In this document: one piece after another, positions 31,876 to 39,070 of the stretch
Layout of the letters: every line of letters begins with the position of its first letter
How positions within the stretch are numbered: position 1 is the first letter of the stretch
Origin: Akkermansiaceae bacterium
GTDB lineage: Bacteria > Verrucomicrobiota > Verrucomicrobiia > Verrucomicrobiales > Akkermansiaceae
Assembly (NCBI GenBank): GCA_015062045.1
Contig: SUVJ01000017.1
Location: 1 to 39,070, forward strand
DNA length: 39,070 nt
Reading direction: 5' to 3'
The notes under the pieces: generated by a model
The model's input: the letters and a program-made list of their open reading frames with translations, nothing else
What the model was told of the DNA's origin: nothing
Databases searched by the model: none
Made by a program: the position numbers and the translations under genes

Positions 31876-34800
31876 TGCTACAGGATTTGATACAAAAAAT
31901 CCGCAAAAGAATGCATCAATGCGGAGTTTTATTGCTCAGGTTTCGCAATAAAGTAACCGGGGCTCTCACCAAAGAGCCCACGAGATTAGCCGCCGGTGAT
32001 GAATCCAGACGCGCGCACGCCGCTGTGGTGGTTGACTTATTTGCCACCATTATGGCACAGGTGGAGGGTATTGGTATGGAGGACATGGACACCACCATGG
32101 ACATGCTGCGTTACGATTTTCCGAATGTTGAACACAGTTGGTTGGCAGAGCGTTTTCAACAAGCATACACCGCAGGGCTTTCCTTGCCAACAGTGTTATC
32201 TGTGGCATGCGCAAACCGCACGCAGGCAGAGCGTATGGCTCTGGCGTTGGAAATTCTTACCATGCTTTTTCGCGTGGGTGGGGATTTTACCAACCCCACG
32301 CTCTTTGATAAGGTAACAACCGGGCTGAACCTCCCCGGGCAGGCCCCCCTGCTGGAGAAACTCATCCATACACCCGGTTTATTAGCCCCTGCTCCGCTGG
32401 AGGTATTACGGTTCTCCGGGGATATTGCTTATGCCAATGTCACGCTGTCTGACAAAGACAAGCGCACACGTTTTCGCGCCATTAATTGTGCGCATGTTTT
32501 ATTAATTGTCAATGATGCCTCCGCTACATTACCGCTACATGGCAGAATTTTGCATAAGGGGGATATTCAGATTCTTTCTCCCGGGCAGCATATTGAGCTT
32601 AATGGTGGCAAATTGAGTTACAATACCATACGCTCGCTTATTCAAGCTCAATACACAAACGCTTCTTTTGCAGCGTTTTTACATTGTGATAATGAGGAGG
32701 TGTATGTATCCCGACATCGCCGAAAAAACTGCATCGCAAAACTCAAGTTCGGAGTTCATGTAGAAATTGAAGCCTTGCGAAAAGATGCAGAAATTCGTTT
32801 AGAGGGGGAACTGTTGTCCGAGAACAGCTCCATTTGCACCTCCTACTATGCCCCCCTTACCGTAGCCGGGCTAGGCCCCTATTGTTTAGCAGAGCTGCAT
32901 GGGTTAGAGAACCCGGGCAAAAGCTTTCAGTTGGACCCCGAATGCAGAAAGCTTCTGGTAACCAATCTACCCTATGTCAACAAAAGCGGGGCTCTTATGC
33001 TTACCCTGGGCTTGGCCCCGGGATGCGTGTTTGAGGTGGGCTATTCCAAAGTTACCGGCGTTGGCGAGTTCCGCTTTATTGAAGGAATGCGCCATTCTAT
33101 CAGCATTAACGGCAACCCGCTTAAGGAGGACATTGTTGCATTGGCTGATGGAGACTTAATTGCCCTGGGCCATTTACAACAGTTGAGATGCAGGTTTACA
33201 GCCGGAGTGCTGGATGAAGAAACATCCCTTATCAATCAACTGAAAGTCACGGGGCTGACACGAGATTTTGTGCGAGCCGGGCGTGTAGTGGATAATATAG
33301 ACTTTTCGCTCAAGCGTGGGGAAATGGCTTGTATACTGGGGCCCAGCGGCTCCGGTAAAAGCACACTGTTAAACATGTTGGCCGGGCATCTCGCCCCATC
33401 CTTCGGCGCTATTCACTATAACAATGAGCGGCTTACGCCACATGCTACCGCTCTCAGAAGGCACATCGCGTTTATCCCCAGAGAGGATATATTGGAGGAA
33501 ACAATGACCGTTGGCGAGCACGTATACCAAGCCTCCGTATCACGGCGGCCTCGCCTTACCCATGCAGACCGCATGCGCCGTGTTCAAACCGTGCTCAGCT
33601 TTGTAGGGCTCTCGCGGCTTATCGATCGCCGTGTCGGCAAAAAGGGAGAACGCACGTTGTCAGATGGTGAACGTACTCGTTTGAACTTGGCATTGGATCT
33701 TACCTCTACCTCCGAGGTATTCCTGATAGATGAACCGATTAGTGGGTTAGCCTCCGTGGATGCGGAGCAGATAATCGACACACTGAAAAATATGTCCACT
33801 GGGCGTATTCTGATATGCACCCTGCACCGCCCCTCCCAAACAATCCTGAATAGGTTTGATAAGGTGATGGTACTTAACAGCCATGGGCAAATGGCGTTCT
33901 GGGGCACCCCTACAGAGATGAAAGATTACTTTCAGCATGCCGCCAGAGACCTCTGCCTGCATGTCTCAAGAGAAGCCGTATCTGCCGGGGGTGCAGAATA
34001 TGCTTTTGAGGTGATGTCTGCCCCCTTTAAGCGTTTGGGTAACAATAAACTCCCCAATGCAGATTTGTGGCAGGAGCGCTTTGAAAAACACCAGTACAGC
34101 AAACAGCGCAAAAAAGAGGAAGATGAGCCGCAGCCTAAATCCATACCGCCCCTCCCTCGGCGATCCGTTGCAGAACTGTGGAGATTGTTCAAATTATGGA
34201 TTATGCGCACTTTTATAGGACGCATCCGCAGCAGAATGAGCATGTACGCCCTCCTGCTGGAGGCTCCCATCCTGGCATTACTCATAGCCGGCACCCTGCG
34301 TGCAGCCTCAACAGAGGAGTATCTGTTTTATTATTCATTGCATATTAATGAATACTTATTTCTCTCTCTGGTATTGGCCATGTTCTTCGGGCTAACAGAC
34401 TCCGCTTGCGAAATTATCAGAGACCGCAATCTCATTAGGCGAGAAAGCAATTATAAAATGTTCATACCGGGGTATTTGATGGCAAAGATTTTGGTTTTAA
34501 CCGGTATAGCCTCCTTACAATGTGCCCTGTACTTATGGGTAAGTAATCATATTCTTGAAATCCAAGCCATGTTCTGGCCTCATTTCGGGATTATGACCCT
34601 AACCGCTTTCATTGGCATTGCCTTATCGCTAATGGTTTCATCTTTAGTACGGTCCGAAAAAACGGCTCTTAACATAGTACCCCTGCTGTTAGTGCCGCAA
34701 ATTTTATTGGCAGGTGCACTGATTCGCTTTGAAGAAATGAACGAGTTTTGCCCTGAGGCACCGGGGTTCATGCCTCAGAGTGTTACCGATGCAATGAGCA

Positions 34801-35501
34801 GGCTCAGACACAGAGTCGCCTATCAAAATGAGGAAACCCACGAAATATCCACAAAACCCATCCCCTTAATTGCTGAGCTGTGCCCCCTGCGATATGCTTT
34901 CGAAATGATGTTTGTAACTCAGGCTAATTACAATTTGTGGGAGCTTGAATATACACAAATTGAAGAGCATCGTAAAAAATTGCGCTATGAGCTGGAGTCC
35001 GCTAAAACAGCTTTGCTTCAAGCTTCTACAAAAGAACAAAAGGAAAAAGCTGAAAAACACTACACAAAGCTCAGCCATGATTTGCGTTTGGTTAATAATG
35101 CTGTGCTCTTGTTAAACTCAGCCGCCGATTCTTCGGATGAAGCAAGAGATGTGTTGAGATTGTCTCGCAAGGCGGCGCTTACTCATAATGAGGCATTATT
35201 AAAGGGAATTGAAAGCAGATTTGACGGTGCGGGGCATTCTGTGGAGTCCTATTTCACCAATCAAAAAATTCTGGAGCTGCGGGAGGGGGTTAACCTGGCC
35301 AGAAAAGATAACCGCATCTCAGAGAACAGAGGTTTCTTCCTTGCACCGCGTCAGGCAAGAACATTCAGCGGTATGGATCACAGAACGGAGGAAGGCTCCG
35401 TATCCACCTTAGCCAGAAACACATTTTACCTCTTAATTATGGGATTATGCCCCATTTTGGTAGCAGCTTGGCGCCTGAGACGCATCTGCCGCTCCGGTTA
35501 A
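31875..35501 (+). CDS. Large multidomain ABC transporter: TerB-like + FHA-like + ABCG-like ATPase + TM domain with long coiled coil
   Basis: Walker A LGPSGSGKSTLLNMLAG, signature LSDGERTRLNLALDL, Walker B VFLIDEPISGL; FHA-like HSISINGNPLKEDIVALADGDLIALGHLQQLRCRF; TerB-like N-terminus; start at 31875 gives TAATG coupling to YkgJ gene. Confidence 0.82.
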   Translation: MLQDLIQKIRKRMHQCGVLLLRFRNKVTGALTKEPTRLAAGDESRRAHAAVVVDLFATIMAQVEGIGMEDMDTTMDMLRYDFPNVEHSWLAERFQQAYTAGLSLPTVLSVACANRTQAERMALALEILTMLFRVGGDFTNPTLFDKVTTGLNLPGQAPLLEKLIHTPGLLAPAPLEVLRFSGDIAYANVTLSDKDKRTRFRAINCAHVLLIVNDASATLPLHGRILHKGDIQILSPGQHIELNGGKLSYNTIRSLIQAQYTNASFAAFLHCDNEEVYVSRHRRKNCIAKLKFGVHVEIEALRKDAEIRLEGELLSENSSICTSYYAPLTVAGLGPYCLAELHGLENPGKSFQLDPECRKLLVTNLPYVNKSGALMLTLGLAPGCVFEVGYSKVTGVGEFRFIEGMRHSISINGNPLKEDIVALADGDLIALGHLQQLRCRFTAGVLDEETSLINQLKVTGLTRDFVRAGRVVDNIDFSLKRGEMACILGPSGSGKSTLLNMLAGHLAPSFGAIHYNNERLTPHATALRRHIAFIPREDILEETMTVGEHVYQASVSRRPRLTHADRMRRVQTVLSFVGLSRLIDRRVGKKGERTLSDGERTRLNLALDLTSTSEVFLIDEPISGLASVDAEQIIDTLKNMSTGRILICTLHRPSQTILNRFDKVMVLNSHGQMAFWGTPTEMKDYFQHAARDLCLHVSREAVSAGGAEYAFEVMSAPFKRLGNNKLPNADLWQERFEKHQYSKQRKKEEDEPQPKSIPPLPRRSVAELWRLFKLWIMRTFIGRIRSRMSMYALLLEAPILALLIAGTLRAASTEEYLFYYSLHINEYLFLSLVLAMFFGLTDSACEIIRDRNLIRRESNYKMFIPGYLMAKILVLTGIASLQCALYLWVSNHILEIQAMFWPHFGIMTLTAFIGIALSLMVSSLVRSEKTALNIVPLLLVPQILLAGALIRFEEMNEFCPEAPGFMPQSVTDAMSRLRHRVAYQNEETHEISTKPIPLIAELCPLRYAFEMMFVTQANYNLWELEYTQIEEHRKKLRYELESAKTALLQASTKEQKEKAEKHYTKLSHDLRLVNNAVLLLNSAADSSDEARDVLRLSRKAALTHNEALLKGIESRFDGAGHSVESYFTNQKILELREGVNLARKDNRISENRGFFLAPRQARTFSGMDHRTEEGSVSTLARNTFYLLIMGLCPILVAAWRLRRICRSG

Positions 35502-35535
35502 ATGAGTTTTCATTAATAAATCTTGTCTTTTCTCT

Positions 35536-35564
35536 TTGCAATCATTATTCAAATATGCTATACT
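35536..35564 (+). promoter_or_regulatory. Sigma70-like promoter for hisB
   Basis: TTGCAA-17 nt-TATACT, -10 ends 8 nt before ATG 35573. Confidence 0.55.
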
Positions 35565-35572
35565 CCACCTGC

Positions 35573-36160
35573 ATGAGAACCGCAGATTGCAAGAGAACCA
35601 CGGGCGAGACTGACATATCTTTAAAACTTAATCTGGATGGCACAGGTAAAGCCGCCATCCGGACCGGGCATGCCTTTTTTGACCACATGTTGCATTTGTT
35701 GGCTCGCCATAGTCTTATAGACATGGAATTAAATGCCGTGGGCGATTTAGAGGTGGATGCCCACCACACCATTGAAGATACCGGCATTGTAATAGGAGAC
35801 ACCATTTTACGGGCCTTGGGAGATAAAAAGGGGATTCACCGCTACGGCTGCGCCTATGTACCGATGGATGAAACCCTTTGCCGCTGCGTTATTGATATCT
35901 CAAACAGACCCTATTTAGAGTTCAGGGCTCCGCAGGGAGCGGCAGATGCCCCCAATATGCCGCTTTCTCTCACGGTGGAGTTTTGCCGAGCCATTACCAA
36001 TAACTTGCGTTGTAACCTGCATATAGAAGTTTTTTACGGGATGGATGGTCACCATATTGCAGAGGCCGTCTTTAAAAGCCTGGCGCATGCCTTACGGCAG
36101 GCAATAGAGCAGGACCCCCGCACGGCCGGCATTATTCCCTCCACCAAAGGAGCTCTTTAA
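35573..36160 (+). CDS. hisB: Imidazoleglycerol-phosphate dehydratase
   Basis: GHAFFDHMLHLLARHSLIDMELNAVGDLEVDAHHTIEDTGIVIG, MDETLCRCVIDISNRPYLEF, FYGMDGHHIAEAVFKSLAHALRQA. Confidence 0.96.
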   Translation: MRTADCKRTTGETDISLKLNLDGTGKAAIRTGHAFFDHMLHLLARHSLIDMELNAVGDLEVDAHHTIEDTGIVIGDTILRALGDKKGIHRYGCAYVPMDETLCRCVIDISNRPYLEFRAPQGAADAPNMPLSLTVEFCRAITNNLRCNLHIEVFYGMDGHHIAEAVFKSLAHALRQAIEQDPRTAGIIPSTKGAL

Positions 36161-36173
36161 ACCTATACATCTC

Positions 36174-36785
36174 ATGAATAAGCCAGGCATTATAGACTAC
36201 GGCGCAGGTAATCTCGCCAGTGTATGCAATTCGTTCCGTGCCATTGGTGTGGAAGGAAAGCTTGTTCGCACCCCTGCAGATTTAACAGGCATCACGCACT
36301 TAGTGTTACCGGGGGTAGGAGCCTTCGGTGATTGTGCAGTAGCTCTCCGCAAACAAAATCTTGCAAATTCCATTTGTGAATGGATATCACAAGATAAGCC
36401 ATTCCTCGGCATTTGCATTGGGTACCAAATACTTTTTGACAGCAGCGAGGAAACGCCGGGGGCTCAAGGCTTGGGTATATTTAAAGGGCATGTCCGCAGA
36501 TTTGCCGATAAAGGGCAGAAAATTCCACACATGGGGTGGAATGCAGTTACCCCATTACATGCAGATACCCCTATATGGGCAGGCATGGGGGAATCTCCCT
36601 ATTTTTACTATGTTCACTCCTATTATCCCGAGCCTCAGGATAAAACACTGGTAGCAGCCACCAGCTCATACGGGGATACTTTTGCAGCCGCTATTGTAAA
36701 GGGGCGCGTTATTGCAACGCAATTTCACCCCGAGAAGAGCCAAATACAGGGGCTGCGCTTGCTTAAGAACTTTCTTACCTTATAA
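36174..36785 (+). CDS. hisH: Imidazole glycerol phosphate synthase subunit HisH
   Basis: IIDYGAGNLASVCNSFRAIG, LPGVGAFGDC, FLGICIGYQILFDSSEE, IATQFHPEKSQ. Confidence 0.96.
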   Translation: MNKPGIIDYGAGNLASVCNSFRAIGVEGKLVRTPADLTGITHLVLPGVGAFGDCAVALRKQNLANSICEWISQDKPFLGICIGYQILFDSSEETPGAQGLGIFKGHVRRFADKGQKIPHMGWNAVTPLHADTPIWAGMGESPYFYYVHSYYPEPQDKTLVAATSSYGDTFAAAIVKGRVIATQFHPEKSQIQGLRLLKNFLTL

Positions 36786-36791
36786 TACACC

Positions 36792-38036
36792 GTGAAAACT
36801 CTCGATCGTTACATTCTCAAACAATTGATAGCCGTTACCTTTTTGGGGGTAATGTCTCTCACCCTCCTCATGCTGCTGGGGCAATTATTTAAGGAGCTGC
36901 ACAGTCTCTTGGTGGAAAGCGGAGCCCCCCCCACAATTGTTATAGATTTCATTTTGCAGGTTATCCCCTTCTCGCTTACCTTTACGGTACCTTGGGGGTT
37001 TTTAACAGCCGTACTGCTGGTATATGGGCGTTTAGCGGCAGATAATGAGCTGACCTCCATGCGCATGGCCGGATTAAGCCTGTGGCGATTGAGCGCACCG
37101 GCTATCGGGCTGGGTGTTGTATTGTCTGCTTTGTGCTACTATATTAATATAGAAGTTGCACCCCGTGGAAAAAACGCCATGACAGAGCTGGTGCTCAAGG
37201 CCGCCATGGATAACCCCAAAAACTTGCTCAATGCCGGGCAAGGAGCTACCAAATTAGATGGGGTGCACTTATACACGGAAGGTAAATCTGAGGATAGGCT
37301 GTTGGGGGTACACCTTTACCCCATGGATAAAAGCGGCAAAGCCAATGCTATGGGCATGGGCGGTTTCTCTGCAGCACATGCAGAATCCGCCACTATTGGC
37401 GATTTTGATTTAAAATCCCGTATTTTGAATCTGACCCTCTACAATGTAACCATTGAGCAAAAGGAAGACGGCGGCAACATTATTAACAGACTCACAACCG
37501 CAGAGCTGCCTTTGCAAGTGCATGTCCCTATTCGGACGCATCGAAAAATGAAATCCAACAGATTTACTAACTCTGAAATTTCTGAACTTTTGGAGCTGTG
37601 GGATGTTGTGAGGCATACAAACCCCGAGACCATGGATAAGTACTCTAAATTAGCCTCTCAAAAAGCCCCCTATCCCTGTGCATCAAATCTGTGGGATGCC
37701 GCCGTGTCTGACAGCAAATTTTATCATGGCAGCATGAATAAAAAGAATGAACGAGAGTTCCGCACAGAAGGAGTACAACGCGCGTCCTTTGCCTGCGCCT
37801 GCATCGTGTTCTCTCTTATTGGTGTACCATTAGCCATTACCGCCCGCCGCCGAGACACCTCCACCGGGTTTGCCATAGGTATTATGGTGGCGGCATTGTA
37901 CTTTGTTGCCCTGGTATTCTGCGAAACCTCCCGCAAATCCGGCGGCATAACGCCCTACATAGTATTATGGCTCCCCAATGTATTAGGTATCGCATTTGCC
38001 ATTTGGCAACATGCCAAAGCTAAGTACAGAGGTTAA
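36792..38036 (+). CDS. LptF/LptG (YjgP/YjgQ) family permease
   Basis: LDRYILKQLIAVTFLGVMSLTLLMLLGQLF, LVYGRLAADNELTSMRMAGLSLWRL; GTG start. Confidence 0.88.
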   Translation: MKTLDRYILKQLIAVTFLGVMSLTLLMLLGQLFKELHSLLVESGAPPTIVIDFILQVIPFSLTFTVPWGFLTAVLLVYGRLAADNELTSMRMAGLSLWRLSAPAIGLGVVLSALCYYINIEVAPRGKNAMTELVLKAAMDNPKNLLNAGQGATKLDGVHLYTEGKSEDRLLGVHLYPMDKSGKANAMGMGGFSAAHAESATIGDFDLKSRILNLTLYNVTIEQKEDGGNIINRLTTAELPLQVHVPIRTHRKMKSNRFTNSEISELLELWDVVRHTNPETMDKYSKLASQKAPYPCASNLWDAAVSDSKFYHGSMNKKNEREFRTEGVQRASFACACIVFSLIGVPLAITARRRDTSTGFAIGIMVAALYFVALVFCETSRKSGGITPYIVLWLPNVLGIAFAIWQHAKAKYRG

Positions 38037-38037
38037 C

Positions 38038-38763
38038 ATGCGCCTTATCCTTTCAGCCATAGCCTTACTTTCTGCAAGCGCGTGCACTTGGCAGCACCCG
38101 CATGTCGTTGCACCGGCCATCCCCGAGCCTTGTGAACAGGTAACACGTGAGCAAGCCATTCAAACAGCCTATGCCTATACCGGGTTACGGTGGTATGCCT
38201 CTGCCAAACACCGCAAACACGGCAAAGATCCCGACGGGCAATGGGTTGATACCCCGGATGCCGCTGCTGCCGCCTCGTTAGGCTCTGCCATGTGGTGGAA
38301 ACACGGCTATAACACTGGCATGCCCTATAAATGGGGCGGCTTTGATACCCCTCAACAATTCGTACAACGTCTTCATCAAGATACCGTTGTATACGCCGGA
38401 GATTATGCCTCTGCGGCAAAAGTTGCCGGGGGCGATGCTGCTGTAAGCCAATATGCAGCCGGTATTGACTGCTCCGGCTTAGTTTCACGTTGCTGGCGTT
38501 TGCCTCGCCCGTATTCCACAAGAGAATTAGGCGCACTCTGCACCCCCCTGCCCGATTTTTCTGCACTGCAACCGGGTGATATAGCCTTAAAACCCGGCGT
38601 ACATGTAATTTTGTTTGTCGAGTGGGCAGATGCAGAGCACTCCTCATTTTATGTCATAGAGGCGGGTGGCGTGCCTCATTGGAAATGCTACCGCTACAGA
38701 ATCAGCCTCAACACCCTCAAAAGGCTTGGCTATACCCCGCAGCGTTACAAAAACATCCGCTGA
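38038..38763 (+). CDS. NlpC/P60-like lipoprotein, putative cell-wall hydrolase
   Basis: Lipoprotein signal MRLILSAIALLSASAC; AGIDCSGLVSRCW catalytic Cys context and GVHVILFVEW His context; start at 38038. Confidence 0.75.
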   Translation: MRLILSAIALLSASACTWQHPHVVAPAIPEPCEQVTREQAIQTAYAYTGLRWYASAKHRKHGKDPDGQWVDTPDAAAAASLGSAMWWKHGYNTGMPYKWGGFDTPQQFVQRLHQDTVVYAGDYASAAKVAGGDAAVSQYAAGIDCSGLVSRCWRLPRPYSTRELGALCTPLPDFSALQPGDIALKPGVHVILFVEWADAEHSSFYVIEAGGVPHWKCYRYRISLNTLKRLGYTPQRYKNIR

Positions 38764-38772
38764 GTTTTCTCT

Positions 38773-38904
38773 TCACGGACGGTGCATGGGGTTCTGCGTA
38801 TCATACACCCAATTTGCTTGAGCCATACCTGCATCAAAAGAAGCCCTGCAACTCACACAGCTCAAGGCCACTGCTGTCATGATTATTAATTTAAGAGTAG
38901 TCAT
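38773..38904 (-). CDS. Small lipoprotein-like ORF (43 aa), absent from ORF track
   Basis: MTTLKLIIMTAVALSCVSCRASFDAGMAQANWVYDTQNPMHRP*; strong promoter just upstream. Confidence 0.6.
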   Translation of the reverse strand: MTTLKLIIMTAVALSCVSCRASFDAGMAQANWVYDTQNPMHRP

Positions 38905-38912
38905 AGGCACAC

Positions 38913-38941
38913 AGATTACCCTGCCGCCACGCTTTTGTCAA
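38913..38941 (-). promoter_or_regulatory. Sigma70-like promoter for the 43-aa ORF
   Basis: TTGACA-17 nt-TAATCT, -10 ends 8 nt before the ATG. Confidence 0.6.
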
Positions 38942-38946
38942 TCTAA

Positions 38947-39070
38947 ATCGTGTAGGGGGCTTTCGCCCCCTCACACACCACCGTACATGCCTTTTATGGC
39001 ATACGGCGGTTTCCTAACCTTTACAGACTACGCTCTGCAATGAGACTACCCCCTGTTTCCTGAACCACTC
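38947..39070 (-). mobile_element. Group II intron, 3' end (truncated by window edge)
   Basis: Minus strand: domain V-like CCGCCGTATGCCATAAAAGGCATGTACGGTGG (38978-39009) followed by domain VI-like GTG-AGGGGGC-GAAA-GCCCCCT-A-CAC with a bulged A 7 nt from the ...GAT 3' end. Confidence 0.85.
39014..39070 (-). CDS. C-terminus of group II intron reverse transcriptase/maturase (partial)
   Basis: ...EWFRKQGVVSLQSVVCKG*, resembling the (N)EWxxxQGLxSL C-terminus of intron-encoded proteins, ending just before domain V. Confidence 0.75.
   Translation of the reverse strand, partial: EWFRKQGVVSLQSVVCKG

Noticed and set aside
38865-38880. GCCACTGCTGTCATGA as a third copy of the 24-nt hairpin
   Set aside because: Only the first 8 nt match well, it lies inside the 43-aa ORF and lacks the second stem arm.

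Overview
This 39 kb window looks like a chromosomal segment from a Verrucomicrobia/Akkermansia-like bacterium; that taxonomic guess rests on the PEP-CTERM protein, gene content and codon style only. Most of it is ordinary core genome: pgk, PiT-type phosphate transporter with a PhoU-like tail, PfkB kinase, ligA, PHP/histidinol phosphatase, a Fur-family regulator with sufC-sufB-sufD, argJ, metallophosphoesterase, two separated LptF/LptG-family permeases, HAD hydrolase, a Gld-type ABC-2 operon with DUF4340 protein, prmA-tsaB-YkgJ, a large TerB-like/FHA-like/ABCG-like fusion, hisB-hisH and an NlpC/P60-like lipoprotein. Accessory or unusual parts: (i) a ~790 bp non-coding region (3804-4595) with a long imperfect inverted repeat and two mirror-related palindromes ahead of a PEP-CTERM beta-helix-like protein; (ii) the 3' end of a group II intron (maturase C-terminus, domain V, domain VI with bulged A) at the right edge, ending 5 nt upstream of the -35 box of an unlisted 43-aa lipoprotein-like gene; (iii) a recurring arrangement of sigma70-like promoters 8-13 nt upstream of start codons, predicting many leaderless or near-leaderless mRNAs; (iv) two short secreted ORFs missed by the ORF track; (v) a lipoprotein with a histone-H1-like Lys/Arg tail; (vi) a Fur/sufC overlap that encodes a His-rich tail. 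I found no CRISPR array, rRNA or convincing tRNA. No clear new defence system was seen.
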